Notes under the pieces: generated by a model | Told to the model about the DNA's origin: nothing | Database searches by the model: none | What the model saw: only the letters and a program-made list of their open reading frames with translations | Position numbers and translations under genes: made by a program | Assembly: GCA_947502355.1 (NCBI GenBank) | Contig: CANMZP010000003.1 | Coordinates: 62,001 to 126,000 of the forward strand | Direction of reading: 5' to 3' | Length of the DNA stretch: 64,000 bases | Source: an uncultured Thalassotalea sp. | GTDB lineage: Bacteria > Pseudomonadota > Gammaproteobacteria > Enterobacterales > Alteromonadaceae | Shown here: piece by piece, positions 8,110 to 16,555 of the stretch | Position numbering within the stretch: the stretch's first letter is position 1 | Layout: the number at the start of each line of letters is the position of its first letter

Positions 8110-8802
8110 TAAATCTGCATCTATAACGTGCGGCTTGGAGATTGGCACAAATGTACTTGGCTTATCTATCTGTTGCGCAACTAGGTTTTCAGGAATATGA
8201 GGCCTTAATAACGGTGAGAATCTTTCCACATCGGTTACTGCGTCGCTGAGCCAATCATTCACTACCCCATCCTCTTTCGGTAAAATTAACGGCATCGCCT
8301 TGCTATGAATGTGTTTTAGTTTTGGGTGGGGCGGTAACGTAATAACCGAGCAAGAGGTGTGCCATTGGCCTGTTTGTGGGTGGTGCCAATCCCGGCATAA
8401 GCCCCCCAACAGTAATGGACCATCTTGACCTTGCAAGTCATGGTAATGTATTGGTTTCTTATTCTTAAACTCAGTTTCACCAAAGCCTTTAGCAACTAAA
8501 ATACACCGGGACTGCCTAAAAGGCTGAAACCCCGCCGATCTCGGTACATTTAATTTATCATAGCGGGTATTAAACGAGGTGTATCTTGAGGGCTTAAAGC
8601 CATCTTGTTGGGCTTCAAGCAATAGCCACCAAGTAGCCGACTGCACAAAACGCTCACCCTGCTTTTGCCGGACAATACTGACCTTATCTGTCGCCCTAAC
8701 AAAGCGGGAATTAACGGGCTCATCAAGCATCCTTGCTATCTGTAATTGATAGTAAATTTTTTGCACATGCTCGTCATAGGTCATGTCCATCCGGCCACAC
8801 AT
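8095..8802 (-). CDS. SRAP family protein (YedK/HMCES-like abasic-site DNA crosslinker)
   Basis: A 235-residue SOS-response-associated peptidase family protein. These proteins form a thiazolidine bond between Cys2 and abasic sites in single-stranded DNA to protect them. The start is MCGRM, so Cys2 is exposed after Met removal. Other family residues are in place: the N-x-R of SFNTRYDKL, the glutamate in AKGFGETEF, and the histidine in KHIHSKAMPLILP. AAGGAG lies eight bases before the ATG. The last codons (Y-Q-S-H-stop) are supplied by the end of the adjacent MITE-like element, so the native C-terminus was replaced. The catalytic core is unaffected and the protein is probably functional. Confidence 0.88.
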   Translation of the reverse strand: MCGRMDMTYDEHVQKIYYQLQIARMLDEPVNSRFVRATDKVSIVRQKQGERFVQSATWWLLLEAQQDGFKPSRYTSFNTRYDKLNVPRSAGFQPFRQSRCILVAKGFGETEFKNKKPIHYHDLQGQDGPLLLGGLCRDWHHPQTGQWHTSCSVITLPPHPKLKHIHSKAMPLILPKEDGVVNDWLSDAVTDVERFSPLLRPHIPENLVAQQIDKPSTFVPISKPHVIDADLYQSH

Positions 8803-8838
8803 AACGCGCTCCTTTATAAACCTTGTTTGTTCACTTGT

Positions 8839-10764
8839 TTAACCAAATAGGCCTTTAAGCTTATCTTTTAATTTATCCTTTAGTTTTTCCTTAGTATCGT
8901 TTTCGACATCAGGTTTCACTTTAACATCATGAAATGGGCCTTTGATCTTAATTGGAATAGTAAAGCCTGCTGCGTCATCACTGGCTTGTTGACCTTGTGA
9001 TGACGCCACAACCGTTGATTTCACTTTCATGTTTACCTTCGTTTGTGGCAAGTCAACCTTGCCGTTGCCTGCCACTCGAATAAATGGGTTTACCATAGCT
9101 AAGTCTTCGGTTTCGGCCACCCCATCGGTGACCTTAAACGTGGCACCAAGGGACGCAAAGTCGGTTTTCTCTGATTGAGAGAATTCTTTGTCTAAGTTCA
9201 CCTTGCTAAAATCCCCTTTTAATAAGCTTTCTGCACTGCGGGCAATGGCCGCTAAATTAAAGCCTTTAACCGCCCCATCAACAAAGTTAAAGTTTAACTG
9301 GCCATTAAGTGCATTAATAAAGCTCTTTTGGCTTACTCCTGTGGTGGCTAATTGCCAGCCTAGCTCGCCTTTACCCAGTAATTTATCAAAGCCTACCGCA
9401 TCGGTTAATAACGGCTCAGCATTAATGCCTTTAAGGCTAAAATCGGTATTGATTTTATAGGGTTTATTTTGAGCATTAACCTTGATACTGCCAACCCCAT
9501 CCCCTGCATAACCTTTGAAGGTGTGCAATTGAATGTGGGCGACTTTATCTTTCAGGGTGATTTGCAAATCGTTTTCAGCAAGCTTAATGTCTTTTACCAG
9601 TAGTGCCGTTGATTGGATGCGAATATCGGCATTTAATTGGCCTAGCGCCGATAAGTCAATTGGACTGTCATCCCATTCAATTGGTTGTTTTTCTTTCGGC
9701 TTATCTGCTTTGCTTTCGTTAGAGGTATTTGCCGCTTGCTCTTTAATGTAAGGATTAAGATTGAGTCGGCCTAAATTTACATTGGCTGAAATGTCGATAG
9801 GCTCAACCAATTTAACCGACGTTTGTCCTTTAATATCAAGTTCATCTAAGGTTACCTGAATATCGGATAACGCCAATTCATCTTGATAAAAACTCATGTT
9901 AGCACCAATACTGAAGGCATTAAACGCCTCTGCTTTTGCATCAAGAGGGATGTTTTGCCACGCCAGCAATTGCTTTAATGAGTCCCCCTTTAGCGTCAGC
10001 TTACCGCTAACTTTTTTGGTTTGCTCGGTAATATCGCCTTTATAACTTAAGTTTACTAAATCGGAGACCACACCAAGGCTCATGTCAAAATCGTCCCCGG
10101 TAATGACTTTCATCGGGGTCGCCAACTCAGTATTAAGTTCAATGACTTCATTCATGTACGTGACCTGACCGTTAAGCTGTAAAGGCTGTTTTAGCGAAGG
10201 TAATAGGACGTCTAGGTTTAATTGTTCAACCTTAGTGGTTTTGGCCGTTGTGTGATCAATATACGTTAAGTTCCCATTGACAATTTGCACCTGGCCAAGT
10301 TGTAAGTCGAACGACTCAGGTAACGTAACGGTGCCCGATTTTTCCTGATTAACCGAGCCAGTATCTGCACTTTTATTGCCTAATAATTGCCAATTGCTTT
10401 GCTGGTCTGAGAACTTTTCAAGCAGAATTGTTGGCGAGTCGATAACAAATTTATCAATGGCAATTTCACCACTTAACGCCGCTATCCACGGGATATCAAG
10501 GCTTAGCTGCTTAAGCGATACCATGTGTGCTTGCTCACTTTGCGCATGGTTACTAAAGCTTACTTGCTCAAGGTTGATTGCTAACGTTGGAAAAATTTGC
10601 AAACCGACTTCACCGTCCACGCTTAAAGTCCGACCGGTGACTTCTTCTACCTGTTCGGTAATATGGCTAATAATTTTATCTTTGGAAATTAATTGGGAAA
10701 CCAGTAACGCAGCCCCCACCAACACGATGAGTAAAACGCCGATAACTTTAAGAAATGTTCGCAT
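8839..10764 (-). CDS. AsmA family protein
   Basis: A 641-residue protein anchored by one N-terminal helix (MRTFLKVIGVLLIVLVGAAL), with the bulk in the periplasm. AsmA-like proteins form long beta-strand bridges implicated in lipid transport to the outer membrane. An N-terminal AsmA segment (SVDGEVGLQIFPTLAINLEQ, VSFSN) and a C-terminal AsmA segment (GNGKVDLPQTKVNMKVK, IPIKIKGPFHDVKVKPDV) are clear. The middle has a Lys/Glu-rich linker near residues 350-370. The C-terminus is lysine-rich (KEKLKDKLKDKLKGLFG). ATG 10764 has AGGA eight bases upstream; the TTG nine codons earlier is less likely. It is on the same strand as the SRAP gene, 36 bases upstream of it. Confidence 0.88.
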   Translation of the reverse strand: MRTFLKVIGVLLIVLVGAALLVSQLISKDKIISHITEQVEEVTGRTLSVDGEVGLQIFPTLAINLEQVSFSNHAQSEQAHMVSLKQLSLDIPWIAALSGEIAIDKFVIDSPTILLEKFSDQQSNWQLLGNKSADTGSVNQEKSGTVTLPESFDLQLGQVQIVNGNLTYIDHTTAKTTKVEQLNLDVLLPSLKQPLQLNGQVTYMNEVIELNTELATPMKVITGDDFDMSLGVVSDLVNLSYKGDITEQTKKVSGKLTLKGDSLKQLLAWQNIPLDAKAEAFNAFSIGANMSFYQDELALSDIQVTLDELDIKGQTSVKLVEPIDISANVNLGRLNLNPYIKEQAANTSNESKADKPKEKQPIEWDDSPIDLSALGQLNADIRIQSTALLVKDIKLAENDLQITLKDKVAHIQLHTFKGYAGDGVGSIKVNAQNKPYKINTDFSLKGINAEPLLTDAVGFDKLLGKGELGWQLATTGVSQKSFINALNGQLNFNFVDGAVKGFNLAAIARSAESLLKGDFSKVNLDKEFSQSEKTDFASLGATFKVTDGVAETEDLAMVNPFIRVAGNGKVDLPQTKVNMKVKSTVVASSQGQQASDDAAGFTIPIKIKGPFHDVKVKPDVENDTKEKLKDKLKDKLKGLFG

Positions 10765-10965
10765 AATGTTCCTACAATCCAATTTGGGCAATCAATACCC
10801 GTAATTAATATCAGTATAGTTAAGCCTTACATTCAAGCATAGATTATTCAACAAAAACAATACATTCAATGGCTTATTTCTAATATTATACGATTCTAAA
10901 TAAGCCGTTCATTATTTAATGGCAACTGCTACAATAGCCACCATGCTAGATAAACAGAAAAAATC

Positions 10966-11763
10966 ATGAGTAAAAAACATTACGTAATTTGGAAAGGCGC
11001 CAAAACGGGCGTATTTGATAACTGGGCAACGGTAAAATCGCTAACCGATGGCCGAAACGACGCCCAATTTATGGGTTTTCCCTCAAAAGCCGAAGCTGAA
11101 GCGGCGTTTCAATCCACTTACAGTAAAGCGTTAATGAAACGCTCATTAAAAAATAAACCGGCAAGCTCTGTGAGCCAAGCGAGCTCGACTCATTCAAACT
11201 CAGCTAATGCAAGCTCGGCCAATACAGGCGCTGATAATGGCCTGTATGAATTTCAACTCTACACGGATGGTGCATGCTCTCCAAACCCTGGTAAATCAGG
11301 CACCGGCATGGCGGTTTATCACAAAAAGGAAGTAAAGCAGCTTTGGTATGGTTTATATCAACCTATGGGTACCAACAATACCGCCGAGCTTAACGGTCTT
11401 CTTTATGCGTTTCGCTACGCCAAATCATTAACCAAACGAGATCAAAAAGTCGAGATTTTATCGGATTCTAAATATTCCATCGACTGCATTACCAAATGGG
11501 CCAGAGGCTGGCAGGCGAAAGGCTGGACGCGTGGTAAAGGTGAAGAAATTAAAAACCTTGAGATAATTAAGGAATGTTTTGCTCTTTATAACGAGTTAAA
11601 AGCCGATATTAAAATTACCCATGTTAGAGGCCACGCCGATATTGAAGGTAATGAATTATCTGACCGCATGGCGGTTCTTGCCCGCATGAGTAAAGAACAA
11701 GGCTTTGTTAAGTATGACAAGCCTATCGATATTAAAGCCATATTGGCAATGGCTTCAGGTTAG
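10966..11763 (+). CDS. rnhA: Ribonuclease HI with N-terminal hybrid-binding (viroplasmin) domain
   Basis: A 265-residue enzyme that cuts RNA in RNA-DNA hybrids. Residues 1-50 are a caulimovirus viroplasmin/RNase H1 N-terminal hybrid-binding domain (HYVIWKGAKTGVFDNWATVK). A Ser/Ala/Asn-rich linker follows at about 60-90. The catalytic domain comes next: Asp in LYTDGACSPNPG, Glu in NTAELNGLLYAF, Asp in LSDSKYSID, His in HVRGHADIEGNE, and the final Asp in ELSDRMA. This is the eukaryote-like architecture also found in a subset of bacteria, not the short E. coli form. It may coexist with a standard RnhA elsewhere in the genome. A MITE-like copy begins eight bases after the stop codon. Confidence 0.92.
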   Translation: MSKKHYVIWKGAKTGVFDNWATVKSLTDGRNDAQFMGFPSKAEAEAAFQSTYSKALMKRSLKNKPASSVSQASSTHSNSANASSANTGADNGLYEFQLYTDGACSPNPGKSGTGMAVYHKKEVKQLWYGLYQPMGTNNTAELNGLLYAFRYAKSLTKRDQKVEILSDSKYSIDCITKWARGWQAKGWTRGKGEEIKNLEIIKECFALYNELKADIKITHVRGHADIEGNELSDRMAVLARMSKEQGFVKYDKPIDIKAILAMASG

Positions 11764-11771
11764 AAACATAA

Positions 11772-12082
11772 TACCAAACCCACTAAGTTTTTGCCCACTC
11801 AGTGATATTTTAAAGGCTTTTAGGCAAGGCTTTGATTGCCGAGAATGGTCATTGTCGACAACTGCTCCTGCGTTGTTCTGATGCCCTACATCCATGTAGG
11901 AACCTTGTCAAAATCAATAACGCAGCATAAAAGCCTTTAAAAATAACCCTTTGGGAGTTCATCAGAGCCCCATTTAATTCCCTAAATTTAATTGATGTAG
12001 AGAGACTATAACAAAGAAATTTATGTTGTAAATGAACCTCTGATGCAACTCTGAGCGGTGGAAAAACTTAATGGTTTTGGTA
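11772..12082 (-). mobile_element. 311-bp MITE-like element, copy 2 (inverted relative to copy 1)
   Basis: Reverse-complement partner of 7799-8109, with the same length, end structure and outer TA dinucleotides, and about 94% identity by eye. The two copies enclose the SRAP, AsmA and RNase H genes as a 4.3-kb segment bounded by inverted repeats. No protein is encoded. Confidence 0.85.
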
Positions 12083-12124
12083 TAACCAAAACCTGAGTTC
12101 AAAACTCCCTATTAAATTCCCTTC

Positions 12125-12155
12125 AAAAAAAAGGCTGCTGGGGTTACCAGCAGCC
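12125..12155 (-). terminator. Rho-independent terminator of the pullulanase operon
   Basis: On the minus strand a nine-base-pair GC-rich stem (GGCTGCTGG/CCAGCAGCC) with a five-base loop is followed by eight T residues, 42 bases past the pullulanase stop codon. Confidence 0.92.
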
Positions 12156-12196
12156 AATAAGACGAGATGTGTTCATCTCAATTTCAAGCTGTTACA

Positions 12197-15100
12197 TTAA
12201 GGCATTTTGGTTACCGTAACGTGTGGGTTTACTCGATTTGGACCTTGTAAGGTAAATAAGTAAGTGCCATCTTCGGCAATATCAATAAAGATATTGCCAG
12301 GGTTTGCATCTAACTGCATACCGTAAGGCATACCAACGGTGGCTTCATTATTGTCTAAGTTAGCGCCGATATTAATGGTTGACCAATCAACATCTGCAAT
12401 TTTAAACTCGTAGCTACCCGCGGTTATATCAAGAGACACTTCATAAGTACTGTCACCTAAGTAGGCTAACTTATATTCATCCAGTGCATCCCAGCTAGAG
12501 ATCGTCCCTTTAAGGTAAATATCGGTTCCTTGGTACATTTCAGTTTTAAATACCGTCATAATGATTTCATCACCTGTGGTATCTACCGTGAATGTGTATA
12601 AACCGGTTTCTACAACGTCAAAGGCAAAGTTATCTTGGCTGTCTTGAACAAGCGTTTCATCAACACCTTCAATGACTTCACTTTCACCGGCTACTGCGCC
12701 CATGTTGTAGGTAGACCAATCGGCACTTGCGACTTTAAAACCATAAGTTTTCGCTTCGCTCAAATCGATAATCGCTTTATACGTACCATCACCGTTATGA
12801 ACTAACGAATCGACTTCGCCCCAACCATTCATGTCACCACGAACAAACACAGTTGTGTCGCCAAATACGTCTGGGTCGCTTACTGTCAACGTAGGTGCAT
12901 CCGTGTCTTTGGCATTTAAGTCAAAGAAGTACGTACCGGTTTTACTAAAGGTAATCGATAAGTTTGGACCTGAACGTGATAACGGTTGGTCTTCATCTAG
13001 TAATACTTCGGTATCCCCATCAACACCACCTAAATCAACCGTTGACCAATCTGCTGTGGCAATCTTAAAGCCATAAGTCTTCGCTTCATCAATGCTCAAT
13101 AGGATGCGGTAAATGCCATCGCCAATGTATTGCATCGGTAGGCTCTCGCCCCAACCGTTCATATCACCACGAACTAATGGTACGGCATCACCATAAGGTT
13201 TCACATCTGGCGCACCGGCTGTCGCATTTGCTTTAAGGCCTTCACCTTGAGCACCACTTTGTGGTTTAACAAATACCGCAACCGTTTGTGCTGGTACATT
13301 AAATGTGCCTTCACCTTCGCCGCCAGCAAAACTTGCACCAGCAACAACGCCATCAATAGAGCTTTGTTGAATGCTGTGCAATTCAAAACCTGTTGCCGTG
13401 GTTACCGTATGAGCAACATCTTCCATGCCCATATTGGCAACAACCACAATGGCATCGACATTCATATCAATGTCATCAACACCAATACCATCATCAATGC
13501 TCATCACGACTAGGCCTTTGGTTTGGTCTTTACCAATGTTGTGAAAACCAACACGGTTAATGATGTCTTCTGAGGTGGTTAATCTAAATAATGGGCTGCT
13601 TTTGCGTATTTGCACAAACTCATTAAATACGTTCGATGCAAACATCATTTCAGTACCCGAAGGCTTGTTAGAAGGACTTGAAGCTAAAGCCACAAGTTGA
13701 TCATCGGTGCGACCCCCTTTATCAAGCGGCAATCCTTTATTGAAGTTGTTGTCCATCATGGTGTAATCCACCATGTTGTACCAATCGCCAGCATCGTAAG
13801 TATTGCGGTCTAACGATTTAGAGCGCAGGAAGTCACCACCTAATTGTAAGAATGGTACACCTTGTGACAACATCACAATAGCGTGCGATACGTTTTGCAC
13901 ACGTACGCGCTCTTCTAAAGAGAAGTCTCTTGGTAAGGTAAGTTGCAATTGATCCCAAAGGGTTTCGTTATCGTGTTTTGAAATATAGTTGATAACATCA
14001 GCAGGGTCTTTTGCGTACATTGACTGTCTATGTTTGCTACCTTGTACATCGGTACCATTTTTGTTCTTAAGCACGTAATCAGCAAGTGAACCCGCCATAC
14101 CAAACTTAATGGTGTCCTGATCATCGGTTACTTCATCCGTATCACTAAAGACATAACCGTTGCGAATACCGTCACGTAAACGATCGTTGAAGGTAGAGAT
14201 CTCAGTACCAGCCATATTGAACTGATTGGCTTGGGTGGCATTATCACGATCGTCGCGATGCCAACCTTCTCCGTAGAAGTATGTGTCCGGATCAATTTCA
14301 AGAATCGCTTCGCGAGCAGCAACCATTTGATCAACAAAGCCTTGGCTCATAATATCAAAACGGAAACCATCAAAACCATAATGCTCAGCCCAAACAGATA
14401 ACGAGTCCACCATAAACTTGTCCATCATACGATTTTCAAGGGCGGTGTTATTACAGCACGTTGACTGGATGATGCCACCTGACTCGGCATCACGGTGGTG
14501 GTAGTAGCCTGGTACGACTTTATCAAAGACAGAATTATCAAACAGACCCGCAGAGTTGGTATGGTTGTACACAACATCCAATACGGCTCGTAGCCCAGTG
14601 TCATGCAACCCTTTAATCATGCTACGCATTTCTTTAATACGCGCAACGCCATCAGGATCAGATGCGTAAATACCATCGGGTACATTAAAGTGCTTAGGAT
14701 CATATCCCCAGTTAAAGCTGTCAAAGCCACGTAACGAGTCCATTAGCTCTGCCGATTCATTCGTGTAAGGGCTGTAACTTGCAAACAAGTCTTTTAATAC
14801 CGTGCTGCCATCTTCAACACCACAAACTGCAGCGTCTTTGTTTAGTGCACATAAGTCGGCAACCGTATCGGTAATATCAACCAGTTTTTCACTGTCTTCG
14901 TTAATGCTGGCAATATCGTTTGCTGGCAACATATGGAAATGCGTAACACCAGCATCCGCTAATTTTTGCAAATGCATAACGGCAGCAGAATCACTTTCCG
15001 TAAAGGCCAGGTATTTACCACGGTTTTCTTCACTTACGGTTTCATCCATGGCGCTAAAGTCACGAATATGACCTTCGTATATCACCACATCTTCATAATT

Positions 15101-16522
15101 ACCCGCAGCGGGTGCTTCATGCATATCCCAACCTTCAGGGAATAAGTCATCATCGCTTAAATTAACAAACTGCGAGTATTCACCGTTTGTCGATAAGCTT
15201 ACCGAGTAAGGGTCGGTAACCAATAAGGTTTCAATTTTTTGGCTTTCATGATGATAAACCACCACTTCATAACGGTAGAACTGACGATCGAGTGATTCAC
15301 CTCCCTCATAAGTCCAGACACCCGTTACTGGGTCTTCCGTCATGGCAAAAGAGCCGGTTTCTGTTTTACTCGCATCATACACTTTCAACGTAACTTGTTG
15401 CGCGGTCGGTGCCCAAAGCGCAGCATGAATTGTGCCGTCAGCATAGGTTAAGCCAAGGCTCGCTTCATCGGCATCCATATCGCCTAGCGTATAAAGAGCA
15501 TCCAAAACTTCAGCCGTTTGAATACCGGTAGCTGCTACCGCAACATTGTCGATATCATAGCCAACCAACACCGCCTGACCTTTCAATACAGCCTTAGCCA
15601 TATCTTCATCCCAGTCACCAGCATACGCAGGCCAATCCGCCGTGGTAGGTGCCATGGCTTTTTGCTCATCCGTTTGCTCAACGGCAACAAGCTCAATAGC
15701 CGTACCACTTACCACGTCATTCTCGTCCGCTTCAATGCCCGCATCTTTTGAGTAATGCAATTTAACCGTAGGCGCTAACGCGGGGTCGATATTCCAAGCT
15801 AACGTATCTAAGTCAATCCAGTGACCGGCATTGCCATTAATTTTAACCGCTTGCTTGCCCAAACTATCCACTGGGTATTCAAAAATGGAGACCTCTTTGT
15901 GGAAGGTAAAGTTCATTCTAGCGAAATCTGGCTCACCCTCTGGCTGATCTTGCAATAATGGCATTTTAAAGTCGCCACTGCCCATCGCTTTACCCGCATC
16001 ATCCACACCAACGTGAATAATGAAGTTGGCGCAGACACCGTAGCCTTCTTTTAAGTCTAAAATCCAGTAAGCACCATAAGTTGGGTCAATACCGTCAATT
16101 TCTAAACCATTATCCCAGCTTGGCGCAATGGAATCGGGACCGTAAGAGTCACACTCATCATTGTTCCATGAATGTAAGCGATAACCATCATAAGATGCAT
16201 CACCCTGATCGTTGGTAGCACCATAGGCAACACGGTTATAGTAAAGCACCGCTTCAAGCTCACCAGGTACCACTGCTGGCATAGGCAAGTTTTCATTGTA
16301 ACCAACCACACAGGCTTCATTTAATGCATCAGGTACGGTTGGCGCCGGACATTGAATTGGCACCGGATCAACACATGAGGTACCCGTTGAATCCGGAATT
16401 AATGGGATTTCACAGGTGAGTAAGTTATCACCCGAGTCCACGTCACTACCACCACAGGCGGTTAACGCAAATGCTACTGAGATCGCCCCAAGCAGCTTAA
16501 TTTTATTTGATGTTATTATCAT
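12197..16522 (-). CDS. Lipoprotein pullulanase (GH13 debranching enzyme) with C-terminal repeat modules
   Basis: A 1441-residue enzyme that cuts alpha-1,6 branches in starch, glycogen or pullulan. The signal peptide ends in a lipobox (ALTAC), so it is probably anchored to the outer membrane. An N-terminal CBM41-like module follows (LHSWNNDECDSY, DGIDPTYGAYWILDL). Next comes the pullulanase GH13 domain: EGHIRDFSAMD, the nucleophile Asp near residue 722 in DGFRFDIMSQG, the acid/base Glu near 749 in FYGEGWHRDD, and the transition-state Asp near 850 in ISKHDNETLWDQL. The last 330 residues are three related modules (VRGDMNGWGE twice, then LKGTISSWDAL) with recurring YGFK and ADWST motifs, probably starch-binding. 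The gene lies 33 bases after a TonB-dependent receptor on the same strand and ends at a strong terminator. AGGAA precedes the ATG. Confidence 0.92.
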   Translation of the reverse strand: MIITSNKIKLLGAISVAFALTACGGSDVDSGDNLLTCEIPLIPDSTGTSCVDPVPIQCPAPTVPDALNEACVVGYNENLPMPAVVPGELEAVLYYNRVAYGATNDQGDASYDGYRLHSWNNDECDSYGPDSIAPSWDNGLEIDGIDPTYGAYWILDLKEGYGVCANFIIHVGVDDAGKAMGSGDFKMPLLQDQPEGEPDFARMNFTFHKEVSIFEYPVDSLGKQAVKINGNAGHWIDLDTLAWNIDPALAPTVKLHYSKDAGIEADENDVVSGTAIELVAVEQTDEQKAMAPTTADWPAYAGDWDEDMAKAVLKGQAVLVGYDIDNVAVAATGIQTAEVLDALYTLGDMDADEASLGLTYADGTIHAALWAPTAQQVTLKVYDASKTETGSFAMTEDPVTGVWTYEGGESLDRQFYRYEVVVYHHESQKIETLLVTDPYSVSLSTNGEYSQFVNLSDDDLFPEGWDMHEAPAAGNYEDVVIYEGHIRDFSAMDETVSEENRGKYLAFTESDSAAVMHLQKLADAGVTHFHMLPANDIASINEDSEKLVDITDTVADLCALNKDAAVCGVEDGSTVLKDLFASYSPYTNESAELMDSLRGFDSFNWGYDPKHFNVPDGIYASDPDGVARIKEMRSMIKGLHDTGLRAVLDVVYNHTNSAGLFDNSVFDKVVPGYYHHRDAESGGIIQSTCCNNTALENRMMDKFMVDSLSVWAEHYGFDGFRFDIMSQGFVDQMVAAREAILEIDPDTYFYGEGWHRDDRDNATQANQFNMAGTEISTFNDRLRDGIRNGYVFSDTDEVTDDQDTIKFGMAGSLADYVLKNKNGTDVQGSKHRQSMYAKDPADVINYISKHDNETLWDQLQLTLPRDFSLEERVRVQNVSHAIVMLSQGVPFLQLGGDFLRSKSLDRNTYDAGDWYNMVDYTMMDNNFNKGLPLDKGGRTDDQLVALASSPSNKPSGTEMMFASNVFNEFVQIRKSSPLFRLTTSEDIINRVGFHNIGKDQTKGLVVMSIDDGIGVDDIDMNVDAIVVVANMGMEDVAHTVTTATGFELHSIQQSSIDGVVAGASFAGGEGEGTFNVPAQTVAVFVKPQSGAQGEGLKANATAGAPDVKPYGDAVPLVRGDMNGWGESLPMQYIGDGIYRILLSIDEAKTYGFKIATADWSTVDLGGVDGDTEVLLDEDQPLSRSGPNLSITFSKTGTYFFDLNAKDTDAPTLTVSDPDVFGDTTVFVRGDMNGWGEVDSLVHNGDGTYKAIIDLSEAKTYGFKVASADWSTYNMGAVAGESEVIEGVDETLVQDSQDNFAFDVVETGLYTFTVDTTGDEIIMTVFKTEMYQGTDIYLKGTISSWDALDEYKLAYLGDSTYEVSLDITAGSYEFKIADVDWSTINIGANLDNNEATVGMPYGMQLDANPGNIFIDIAEDGTYLFTLQGPNRVNPHVTVTKMP

Positions 16523-16555
16523 AATTATTTCCTGTTAACTCATCACAACCAGCTG

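Noticed and set aside
10376-10804. 142-codon ORF antisense to the AsmA gene
   Set aside because: Shadow of a clear coding gene, without ribosome binding site or domain.
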